Assembly (NCBI GenBank): GCA_903813345.2
Contig: CAIIXF020000011.1
Span: 36,240,166-36,304,165, forward strand
DNA from: Owenia fusiformis
Lineage: Eukaryota > Annelida > Polychaeta > Sabellida > Oweniidae
DNA length: 64,000 nt
Direction of reading: 5' to 3'
The notes under the pieces are model-generated. The model had not been told where the DNA came from and made no database searches. It worked only from the letters and a program-made list of their open reading frames with translations. Position 1 is the stretch's first letter; each line of letters opens with the position of its first letter. Made by a program: the position numbers and the translations under genes. Positions 1 through 10,760 of the stretch are shown here, piece by piece.

Positions 1-1820
1 CAGATAATGTTTTGTAACAGTATGTAACAAACGTAATAAAAATAAATTCTCGAAATCGTTGTTCCTTCTTCAAAAGTAGAGACGCGAAAATCTTTCCTCA
101 TAAGTTCAAAATATTTCCCATGATGCAGTTCGCGGAGGAACAAATTTATACTTCCTTGTTTTCCCTCATAGGTTTAACATGGGGATTTTCACACCTATTT
201 TTCAAACGATATATTCGTTCATATTCCCGTACGAGAGTACAGAAAAAATTATTAGAAACGATTGGTCTCTTATTAGTCTTAATACAACAGCTATTTTTTC
301 ATTGTATTGATTCATAGCGTGGTGAAAACGATGATTGAAAAGTGAGAAAATATTCCGGAAGAGAAGGTCACGTGATCAGTTGACTAGTCGCCATTTTGGA
401 AAAAACAATTCCATTCGACTTTCAATACTTTCCTGCCGATCTTACCGCACTACAAACTGCAACATCGATGCAACAACTTAATATAAAAGTATTCATCTTC
501 AAATTACATTATAGAGTTACGTTGAAAACCCACAAACAACTGAGCAGTAGACCAAAGAAGACGCGTCGCTATTATCGAGGTCAATCTGTTCAGTGGTCCG
601 AAAGCAAATCTATAATACTCGTTTCCGAATTTTGTTGGTCATTGTACAATCTTTTTTGATTAAACTCGGTATACTGACTATTAAAACAATTACAACGAAG
701 AATACTTCCGATGGTGTCATTGTTTTATTTAGCGTGCGGGTGTAAAAACAAAATTGCGTAATTAGTTTGATTTAGAACTTTCGGGTCACGCAAATAGCTA
801 CGCGAGATGCATAGGGGGAAAATATTGACCAATCAAATGTTGTCCTTTTTGAGTGCTTTTTCAGCACATATTTGCGAACGTTCTGATTCAAAGAGCGAAT
901 CGCGAAAGGGAGAATTCTACTCAGCGAACAGTGATGTAGCAGACTTGGTAAGCCAATGTTCTCCTAAGGGGGTCCTCTGCACCACAGTACCATTACAGTA
1001 TCAAAAAAGGAAAAGAGCATTATATAAAAATTCAGTTGATTGAAACATCTCCAGGAATGCTCCCCACGATCCTTTGTCGACATACTGGTTATCCTTAGAA
1101 TGTACATATTTTCTATTGCATTTGCATTTTAGATCATTATTTGAGAGAGTGTGTCATCTCCTTCAAATATGCAGCGTAACTAAGCATATTTGTCATTTGT
1201 CTACCATTGGGTACTCTAAAACTATTTGTAATATCATTTCCAATATTCCAAACCGTGATACACGTATCATAATGTCGCAAATAGGGGTTAGTGTCACATT
1301 TGAATTTTGTGATGTGATTTATTGCTATCCTTCGAACAATTGAGCCTCAAAATGTGATATATTTGCGATTTTCGCTCAAATATTAGTAGGAAAAGGGTTA
1401 AATAATTAATGAACAAGGTATACTATGTTTTCAACTGTATGATAATACATAATGACCATAACCTAATGATTTTGACAAAGGTTTCTGACATCCATCCTTC
1501 ATATTTTACCTTGTAAGGCTAGAAAATGACGTTTTTGCCGTTTTTTACCAGTTTTCGCAAAAACGTCGGTAGGGGGGGGGTCAAACGTCGATTTTAGGAA
1601 CCGAAATTTTTTCAGCTTAAACTTTACTATCAAGAGCCCATCTGGGCTGAACTGCATCTTGCTAGCATGAAAAAGCCATATTCTGGAACACCCTAATAGT
1701 CATTTCGTGCATATTTTGTCACCAGTGTGTTAGGAAGGGTTAAAATGTGAAAATAAAACTTTTATAGTATATTAGCAACAATCTTATGCAAAGATCAGTC
1801 CACATAATGTCAGTCTTTGG
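1..1820. other. Non-coding stretch, no gene recognised
   Basis: I recognise no gene here. Short plus-strand ORFs exist at 120-317 (65 codons, two hydrophobic stretches), 396-659, 807-1043 and 1074-1343. None shows a known motif, splice context or codon bias, so I do not call them. A small hairpin (11-bp arms GACGTTTTTGC / GCAAAAACGTC) lies at 1528-1567, followed by a run of G at about 1573-1580. Confidence 0.5.
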
Positions 1821-2539
1821 CCTTATATGGGTCCATGATTTATACAGGGGCCTATTTCACAGATTCGAGCCCCCACATTGGTTGGATGCTATAACTTTTG
1901 GAATAAGGTAGATACGGGTATTATTTTTTCAGATCTTCGTAAATGGTTGATTTAAAGTATTGTATAATACTTTGAGAGCTGGTTTATGCTTGGTTGCCAA
2001 GGTAACCAGGGTTTTAGGGAAAGGCTGACCCCCACATTGGATGGATGCTATAACTTTTGAAATAAGGGAGATCCATGTCCATTTTTCAGATCTTAGACAA
2101 TGATTAATTTTAAGTATTAACTCAGACTTTGGGAGCTGAAATTTGATTGGTTACCATGGTAACTAGGGTTTTATTGAAATTCAGACCTCCACAATTGATA
2201 AATGCTATAACTTTTGAATTCAAGCAGATACAGATATCAGCTTTTCATATCTTATAAAAATGTGAAATTGTGTCAGACTTTGGAGGTTACAACTTACTAA
2301 GTTGCCATTAAACAATGTTTCATTGTCATTGAAACTTCATTTTAGATTTCAGATTACTTTCATTTGAGAATGGTCAATACACAACATAGAATACAAAACG
2401 GCTAAAAATTATCATTTTTCTCTTAATTTCAGCATTTTTACATGTATGTTTGGCAGCATTGCCTAATTCCATTCTACTAGCTCCCACATATATTCTAACT
2501 CTTAACTTGTTTTCACTCATCATTATTGTTTCATCTTCC

Positions 2540-4077
2540 ACAATTGCCTCTTAATATAAATATCAACAATTTCAACAAGGAAGAATTCTTTTGACCATTC
2601 TGGTGTTAAGGATTCCTCGGGGAATCAATAGTTCATTCATGCAGTGTTTGGCTTGGTAGAGCTGGGTTTAGGCTGGTGGGAATGTTTCCATACATGGGTT
2701 TGATAATTCACCCTCTACAAATATGTAAGAGTTGAAATGTCAACACCTTCATAAGTGAGGGCAGCACTGTTCTGTTTTGGAGAATACAGTACTTGTGCCT
2801 CATGTTAAACAGCTCATCTCATCATATTTTTGAAATTCTGCTGTAACTTGTGCAGGTGAACAATCCAACTTTGGATTGTATTGTATCAGGAATCTCTATA
2901 TTGTTTCCTGTTTCAGTTGATTTATTTTTTCCTTTGTTCAGATCCAGTAACATATTGAAGGCTAATATAGCTTCACATAGTACTTTGTCCTAAATTTGCA
3001 GCTACAGGAGTTTGGTTAAGCTTCTGACATCTAATGGGACAGAATTCACATCAGTTGAGGTTCTTAAAGTTGTTTTGTTCATAATAGGAAATAATATAGA
3101 AATTCCTGAGACAAGAAAAGTTGAATTGTTCACCCGTAAAAGTACAGCAGAATTACAAAAATGCATTTGTAACTGACATCAATAGATACGATTTGAGCTG
3201 TTTCACACAAGATATTCTTCAAAACAGAACAGTACTGCCCTCACTTATGAAGGTGTTGACATTTCAACTCCTCCCATCTTTCAAGATCGGTCTTTCACTG
3301 CTTTCAGAGCAGCTAATGTAATGCAATGAATTTCTTTGAAGCCAATGATGAACTCTTCCACCTTCTAATGATTGCTAACTACAACATTTGAAGAGGGTGA
3401 ATGACAAATCCCATAATGTGGAAGTAGAAACATCCTAACCAGTCACACGGGGAGTTCACTGTATATAAGCTTTCAGGGGGATCCTCGGCTCAGGTGGGGT
3501 ACTACTGACATTTGGTATAGCAATGGACCCAAATTTTAGAATCTGGCATGAGAATGCCCTCCAAATTATGACTTGAGGTATTGCAATGGTCGGATTTTTC
3601 CACTTACTGGTATGAAAATGGTCGCAGAAATATGTTACTCCTCACTTGTGGTATGGCATTGATCTAGTATATATCCTTAATGTTAATCCTTAATGTTGTT
3701 TTTGGTTGTTTTCCTCAAAGATCTGCCTTCTTCTCAGGATATAAGACATTTTGAATGGCCATTTTTTATATCTGAATATTTGGTATGGTATCGATCCTAT
3801 ATTTGGGCATTTGGTATGGCTTTGGGCATTATTTTGGTTGGTATGGAAATACATTCAAATTTGACAGATTGGTAAGGGGTCATATTGATATCTGAGGGTT
3901 CAGCCTAAGACCCCAGCCAAATTTCATAGACAGTGAACCCCCAGGAACTTATCTATTCTGCCAAGCCCAATACTGCATAAATGTACTAAATCCCCTGAGG
4001 ATCCTCAACTCCAGAATGGTCAAAATAACCCTTCATTCCAACAGAAACGGTTGATATTTAAATCAAGAGGCAATTGT
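2540..4077. mobile_element. Foldback transposon inserted in the left arm
   Basis: The ends are inverted copies of ACAATTGCCTCTT, and homology continues inward for several hundred bases: the left segment with GACCATTCTGG and TCCTCGGGGAATC pairs with the right segment GATCCTCAACTCCAGAATGGTC, and 2747-2785 pairs with 3220-3260. The other arm of the large inverted repeat (near 29484) lacks it, which gives an empty-site comparison. It encodes no protein that I recognise. A clear target-site duplication is not visible. Confidence 0.75.
3449..3942. mobile_element. Small element nested in the foldback's right arm
   Basis: The ends are inverted: GGGGAGTTCACTGTATA at the left and CAGTGAACCCCC at the right. 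The matching left arm of the foldback (2640-2720) runs straight through this point, so the block is an insertion into the foldback. No transposase is recognisable; the plus-strand ORF at 3693-3875 has no motif. Confidence 0.6.
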
Positions 4078-4773
4078 ACAAAGAACAGGATCTTAAGAGG
4101 TTCTGGACAAATCATTTGATTCTGGACTTGACATATTTTTTTTCCAACGAAATCACATCCAATGGTTGAATTTTTATTGGATATTTAGAGAGCGAGTCCT
4201 GTATTGATTTCAATAAAAAGGTTAAAATAGAACGCTATTTGAGAGTTAATCTTATACTTTCATTACATTGATAAATTAAGGCAAATTCTGAAAATTTTTA
4301 AAGTGCATTTTTTATGAAATATTATCCAAGTATTTAGATGAAACGGTCTTATTTAAATACAAATCATAACATGATGATATTTTTTCATAAAATATTTCTT
4401 CAAGAAATTCAATTGAAGGCTCAAGATAAAACGAGCTAATTTAGGTGAAAACCCTTACATGATGATGTGTTTTCATGACTTCTTTCATAAAATTCCATCA
4501 AGGGGTGAAAATAAAATGATCGAATTTAAGTGATTTAAGGATCACGAGGATAGGTTTTCTTGGATATTTTCTATGAAATCCCATCCAGTGGTCAAGGTAA
4601 AAATTTTATTTGGTATATTTGGTCACGTGTTCGAACCCATAGAACCATATAGGAACGTCATTTTGAATGTTACGTGATAAATCCATATAAGGCTTTTAGA
4701 ACAATGTGGGGAAAGATGAGGGGAAACCCCTGACACCTGTTCACGATTTTATCCGAACGTTCATCGGATCATT

Positions 4774-5190
4774 TCGGTTTTTATGCACTTCATTATTTTA
4801 CCGAAGTTGGCCGATTCGATTCGTCGTATTTCGGAATATTGGGGACAATTTTATACTCCATTGGGAGTATTTTTAATCTACTTCTTATTACGAAGATTCC
4901 CGAACCTTGTTCGGATTAATCCGGATTTTCTGACCTACTTCATCTACCGAGATTTAACGAGTTTACATTCGGCTCATTTCGGAATCCTGGTGACAATTTT
5001 ATACTCCATTGGAGTATTTTTGATCTACTTCTTATGACGAAGATTTCCGAACCTTGTTCGGATTAATCCGGATTTTCTGACCTACTTCATCTACCGAGAT
5101 TTAACGAGTTTACATTCGTCTCATTTCGGAATCCTGGTGACAATTTTATACTCCATTGGAGTATTTTTGATCTACTTTTTCTGGATTTTG
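4774..5190 (+). repeat. 147-bp tandem repeat, open reading frame retained
   Basis: Two and a half units of 147 bp begin near 4774, 4921 and 5068. The unit is 49 codons long, so one frame stays open across units (ORF 4783-5037, 84 codons, rich in Phe, Leu, Ile and Tyr). The other arm of the inverted repeat carries the same ORF in the opposite direction (28253-28528, 91 codons). The open frame follows from the unit length, and the predicted peptide resembles no family I know. Confidence 0.7.
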
Positions 5191-5519
5191 CCCTACTTAT
5201 TATATCTTTACAACAAGCAAATCAAAAAATTCGCCATGAACGGGTCTCGATCGACTAACCTAGAGCATGGAAGCTAGGCACGTTAGCCATGAGGCTAACG
5301 TGCAACCGATACGAAAGGATAAAAGTATTATATATTTATACCGAGCGTCAATTCAAAATGATCTTCACTTTCGACTGCACGTAAATACAACTCGTCAGTT
5401 GTATCCAGAATAGATGAACGCCTATGGTACTAGTGAATAACCAAGTCCCAGGCGAGTGGTTCGCACCCCACCGTGATATGTTATTTTTGCTTTTTTAATA
5501 CGACAGAAAGGAGCAAGGT

Positions 5520-6457
5520 CACTGGCATGTAGCGGTCCTGATATCGATACATTCTACACGCAATAAAACCAGATACCTGCGTGTGATTAAAACTACATGT
5601 TAGAGCGTCGATATCCTACAAATCCTATTTTTTCATAAAAATATTTTTTCATGAAATCCAATCGAAGGGTGAAGATAAAACGATCTTTTAGGTAAAACAG
5701 CTTTACATGATCTGGTGATGTGTTTTCATAACTTTTTTCATAAAAGACCATTCTCGGTTTGGAGAACAAAGTTCGTCACTCTAATTGAGCGTTATCCCTG
5801 CTTCGGACAAATTTGATTTTTTTACATAATATAGATTTGAATGTCTTCTTTTGAATAGTCATAGTTTAATTTGGGTAATATTTCTAGATTTTTCATATAA
5901 AAATTACTAGTGAAACACCCAACGTCGCTTTTATGATTCGTACCACTTTTTTAACTTGGTGTATTGCATATTTCCGTGGGTTGATTTGAAAAAAAGACAA
6001 ACAACGTATACATGAATATGTCATAAGCATATAGTGAGATAATTGTTAGATTAGGTTTGCTATAAGTGACTTTAAAACAAAAAAATAAAAAACATTAGTT
6101 CACGTGTTAAAGTCCCATTGACCACGACATCAAGGAAAGCTATGTACTACATTTTTAAATACACTCACATTGTACATGTAGCTGTAATATCTAAGATGTT
6201 ATTTTTATTGATGAAAAGATTCTTACATACTAAAGTTACATTAAAATATCAATTGCAATAGCCACCTGTTTTTAACATCCCTTTGTCACTCATCCCTTAA
6301 TTATCTCTGTGTATCTTAAACGTGTGTGTGTTCGATGTTGATAGCACCCGAGTGCAACCTAAGGAGCACATACAATACATTTTGTGTATGCCCAGTCTGG
6401 CCGCCTTATATCTGCCTGCACCGAGAAATGCAAAAGCACTCGATGCCGGATACACAT
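5520..6457. other. Non-coding stretch with one degenerate repeat copy
   Basis: There is no gene. Positions 5625-5745 are a further decayed copy of the 80-bp units seen at 4370-4520 (TTTTTCATGAAATCCAATC, AAGGGTGAAGATAAAACGAT), just beyond the inner end of the left arm. The rest is AT-rich and featureless. Confidence 0.5.
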
Positions 6458-8175
6458 CAAACACGTGCTAAAGTTTAGCACGTGTTTGAGATTGATCAAA
6501 CCCGTGCTAAGGTTTAGCACGTGTTTGAGGTTGATCAAACCCGTGCTAGAATTTAGCACAGGTTTGAGGTTCGATCAAACCCTGGGCCTCAGATCAACCC
6601 GTGTGTGAAGCTCCAAGTGTTCCGGGCTACCCAAGTATTCCGACTCCTGCCGAAATATTCTGAATTGACCCAAGTATTCTGAGTTTACTTATTTTAGCAA
6701 ATACACTCGATATGGTGATTTTTCAATTTCTAATCCAATTTTAGATTTCTACAGAGATGACTGTTGAAATTAAGTTAATCAAATCACTTATAATGTGGCT
6801 CATGCACAAAAGATTTTCTTTTTTTTATATATAACTACACTCCCCTCCATAAGTTTGGCAACCTTAGCTCCCCCATTGAACTACGTGTTAAAGCCTCTTT
6901 ACGTTTGAATTTTTATTTACTTAACCGGCGATGAGATAACTTATAATATTAATGGAAACGTAACTTGACCTTATTTTCAATACCTCCAAAATTTCTCAAT
7001 TTTTTCCTCAGTTAGAATAGGTCGAAAATTGATGATAAATTTAATGAATTTTTGAAAATCGTCATTCCCATGTAATTCAATGGGAAGTGGAGGGTTCGGG
7101 CAAATCAGAAATCAGGATATATTTTCAGTAAAAGATTCAGCAAAAAAAATTTATATAGAAAATTGAATTGTCTAACTTTTTTGTACACTAAGTGTTTAGT
7201 TTATTTGATGAATACTAAAGTTACAGCGCTTCAAAGTCATTTTTGAAAATAATTTTTCGCCTCCTGAGTTATTTCAATGGGAAAGGTTTTTTGAAAAACT
7301 ATTTTGACTTTAAAGCCCTATAACTTTGTTGAACCTGAAGAAACATATCAATTTTTTGTTAAATAAAGTTAACAAATTCAATTGCCTGCCTTATTCGTAT
7401 TTTTTGCAAGGACTCGGATAGATGGATATTCTGTCATATGACTTGCGGCAAACCTATCATTTCCCATTGGTTAACATGGGAATGTCGATTTTCAAAAATT
7501 CATCAAATTTATCATCAATTTTCAACTTATTGTAATTGAGGGAAAAAATTGAGAAAATGTTGAGGTATTGGAAATAAAGTCAAATTACGTTTCCGTTAAT
7601 AGTATAAGTATTTTCATGGTAGGTTAAGTAAATAAAAATTCAAAGGTAAAGAGGCTTTTAACACGTAGTTCAATGGGGGAGCTAAGGTTGACAAACTTAT
7701 GGAGGGGAGTGTAACAGGGCACCCATTGAGGAGTGTCAAAACCCCGGGTGTTCGACCTTTGCACCATGGAACACTCCTGAGCAATAGGATATTTTGACAG
7801 AATATATCGATATATGTAGACTGGGTCTCAGTTTCAGGAATACTAAGTATGTCTCAACTTGTTCAGGAAAATTGTCCTTTTGAAAAAAATGGGTGCGTAT
7901 TTCTATAATAATGGACAATTTTTCGACATTTTCTGGCTCTCTTTCTTCATCGTGTGGCACTTTTAACTTTTGGCACCCTCTCTTGTGAATTCTAAGATAT
8001 TATAAAATATGTGAACTCGGAACACTTAGGTTGTCAGAACAGTTGGGCAAGAGACAGAACACTTGGGTAGCCCAGAACAGTTGGGCTTTCACACCCGTGC
8101 TGGAATTTAGTTCGAAGTCCAACCGATAGAGGCGCTCCTAACCCGTGCTACAAATCCAACCAATCAGAGCGCTCT
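6458..8175. repeat. Outer foldback element split by a Tc1/mariner-like insertion
   Basis: The left side (6458-6680) holds three units of about 38 bp, each with AGCACGTGTTTGAG and GATCAAACCCGTGCTA, then TCCAAGTGTTCCGGGCTACC. The right side (8010-8175) carries inverted counterparts: AGAACACTTGGGTAGCCC, GGGCTTTCACACCCGTGCT. The two sides therefore form a foldback, and the 874-bp element at 6838-7711 lies within it. No protein is encoded. Confidence 0.55.
6838..7711. mobile_element. Non-autonomous TA-flanked element with about 260-bp inverted ends
   Basis: The left terminus CACTCCCCTCCATAAGTTTG and the right terminus AAACTTATGGAGGGGAGTG are inverted copies, and inverted homology runs inward about 260 bp, including TTGATGATAAATTT near both inner ends. 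Both ends are bordered by TA (6836-6837 and 7712-7713), as expected for Tc1/mariner-type target sites. The interior (about 7100-7440) has no ORF of note, so it is a non-autonomous copy. Confidence 0.85.
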
Positions 8176-9289
8176 TAACCCTATTTTGCCGAAATATCTT
8201 TCTGGAAGTTTTGTACCGTTAGTTTGTAATCAATATAGCCGATCTGAAGGTAAGAAGTTGCTCAAAGTGAACAAGACTAAGCGAGGATCAAACAGGGTAA
8301 TGATTTTTTCTTATAAATTCAACATAAAACTTGTAATTTTCCCGTAAAGTGAGTATGATGAATTATCGCCCATTGATTTTGATTTTCAAAAAATTTCACT
8401 GCGTCAGTTAACCTAAAAAAATGAAATTAAAATATCATTATGCAAAAATATATGGAAAATATATTCCTATTGTACATAAATGACTTTCGTTTATCTTGAA
8501 TTAGTTCTAGTTTGGCTAATAAAGTGTGTGGCCTCTTATATGTTCATGCTTAGTATGTATCCAACAGACCGAATATAATATTCGGTCTGTTATGATTGAT
8601 ATATTTCCTGTGGAAATCTCGGTGATATTTTTTGCACATAAATTTCTCGTTTATTACAAGAATGTTCACCTTGAAAATTGGTGAATATGTTGAAGAGATG
8701 TTCATCTTAAACTAGAAGCAAAAATATTTGTATAAGGCGGGTACAAGTTGATATAAAATAATGAAATGTTCAGACTCACCAAAACTTCAGGATGTGTTTA
8801 TAAGTACATCGCGAAATCAATGTCAAGGACGTTTGAGTTCACGAGATCCAAACGAGATATGCAAATTTTGAACTTTGACAACACATGACCACTTGATTAC
8901 CTCGGCCTTCTTCATGAATATTTCCGCTCTATTTACTATAAATGAAGAAAATTAATCGGGATAATGATAATAAATGACTAGATCTAATAAATTCCCGCAC
9001 AAATGGAATTTATCAACACGCTTTCGTCCGCTCCACGTGTTATTTGTTTACAAATAGACTGACGTCACTGGCTAAATCTCGTTTATCGTGAGAATTGGCA
9101 TTGCCAAAATGGCTTGACCTAATCAATGGCTTCGCTACAAGAAGCGTCTGTACATTTTATGAATATCTTCAGTAAGAGGACAATATACGAAAAAATAATA
9201 TTGTAAGTACTTTATAAGGTAATCATTTTATCATTTAACAAACTTATTTGTAACATTTATACAACACCACATTTTACAATAGGTGACTT
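8176..9289. other. Non-coding stretch with a perfect hairpin
   Basis: No gene was found. A perfect palindrome with 14-bp arms and a one-base centre (AACAGACCGAATAT / ATATTCGGTCTGTT) lies at 8563-8591. Confidence 0.5.
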
Positions 9290-10760
9290 ACAGTCTGAAT
9301 ATTTATTCAGACGAAGGATACAGTCTATGTTCATGCTTCTCGAGACCCTATCTACAAGACTTACATGACTGGCACAATCGTCACCATGTTATCAAGTATT
9401 TTTATGGAGACCCTATCTGTTGCAAGACCTATGCCTGGCACAACCGTCACCATGTTATTAAGTAATTTTAAGTTTCGCAAGGATCCTGCCATGACCGTGG
9501 AAGTGTTATCGTGATAGCCTGGTATAACAGCGACAATGCTATATTATATCGCATGGTCTGTCATGACCGTGGTAATGTTAAAGCCTGATTTGACCGTGAC
9601 AATACTATACTATATTGCAAGGCCTGACATGACCGTGGTAATGTTAAAGCCTGATATGACGGTGACAATGGTTACAAGGCCTGTCATGACCATCATAATG
9701 TTAAAGCCTGATATGACCATGACAATGGTTGCAAGGCCTGTCATGACTGTGGTAATGTTAAAGCACAATATGACCGTGACAATGGTTATATAAGTGATCG
9801 ACATTTAGTAGCATGAGAATACTGTAATCGAAAACGTCATCATTTATCTACCTTAAATATGTAAATCTAGGATACTACTACTACTTTAACTCACAATTCA
9901 TTTCCACAAACTATAATTCTAATCTCATTCAAGAACTTGAACATTGTCACAGTTATATCAGGCTTTAACATTACCACAGTCATGACAGGCCTTGCAATAT
10001 AATATAGCATTGGCACGGTTATACCAGGCTTTCACGATAACAATACCACGGTCATGGCAGGATCCTTGCGAAACCTAAAAACACTTAATAACATGTCGAC
10101 GGTTGTGCCAGGCATAAGTCTTGCAATAGATAGCATGTGTTTTTATGTTGCACAATGATCCTGCCATGACCGTGGTAGTGTTATCGTGAAAGCCTGGTAT
10201 AACCTTGACAATGTAATATTATATCGCATGGTCTGTCATGACCGTGGTAATGTTAAACCCTGATATGACCACGACAGTGCTTTATTATAAATAAGGCCTG
10301 ATATGACTATGACAATGTTTCTCGTTCTTGAATGAGATTAGAATTATAGTGTTCGGAAATGAATTATGAGTTAAATGATTCTAAAATTTTATGTATCAAT
10401 GTACGTGAGTACCATGTTCATGTATAGAAGTCTAGATTCACATATTTAAGGTAGTTAATCATTCTATGAAATTTGCAATGCTACTAAATGCTATTTAATA
10501 TAACCATTGTCACAGTCATATTGTGCTTTAACATTACCACGGTCGTGACAGGCCTTGCAACCATTGCGACTGTCATATCAGGCTTAAACATTACCACATT
10601 CATGACAGGCTATGCAATATAATATAGCATTGTCACGGTTATACCAGGCTTTCACGATAATACCACCACGACCATGGCAAGATCCTTGCGAAACTTAAGA
10701 ACACTTAATAACATGGTGACAGTTGTGCTAGGCATAAGTCTTGCAATAGATAGCATGTGT
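9290..10760. repeat. Palindrome made of palindromes
   Basis: A degenerate unit containing TGACCGTGGTAATGTTAAAG and CCTGTCATGACC appears in four blocks of alternating orientation: plus at 9490-9800, minus at 9930-10135, plus at 10140-10325, minus at 10500-10760. The spacers between blocks 1-2 (9804-9930) and 3-4 (10330-10500) are inverted copies of each other (TTCAAGAACTTGAACATTG against CAATGTTTCTCGTTCTTG). Overall the structure folds about a centre near 10138. The ORFs at 9536-9793 (plus) and 9610-9804 (minus) only reflect the repeat. Confidence 0.75.

Larger units (their letters stand above)
1821..5519 (+). repeat. Left arm of a large inverted repeat
   Basis: This block is the reverse complement of 27773-30293. 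Both copies share the outer boundary (CCTTATATGGGTCC) and the inner boundary (GGAGCAAGGT), and homology stops at the same points in both. In order it holds degenerate units of about 150 bp beginning CCCCCACATTGG..TGGATGCTATAAC (1869-2340), a foldback insertion (2540-4077), degenerate 80-bp units with TTTTTCATAAAAT (4290-4600), a 147-bp tandem repeat (4774-5190) and a hairpin GCACGTTAGCC / GGCTAACGTGC near 5278-5303. It may be one copy of an unclassified mobile element of about 2.2 kb, or half of an inverted segmental duplication; the shared endpoints favour an element. Confidence 0.85.

Noticed and set aside
4783-5037. Small membrane protein gene
   Set aside because: Hydrophobic ORF lies wholly in a 147-bp tandem repeat whose unit length keeps frames open; kept only as a finding to test.
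9536-9804. Met/Thr/Val-rich ORFs on both strands
   Set aside because: Generated by the degenerate tandem unit of the palindrome.
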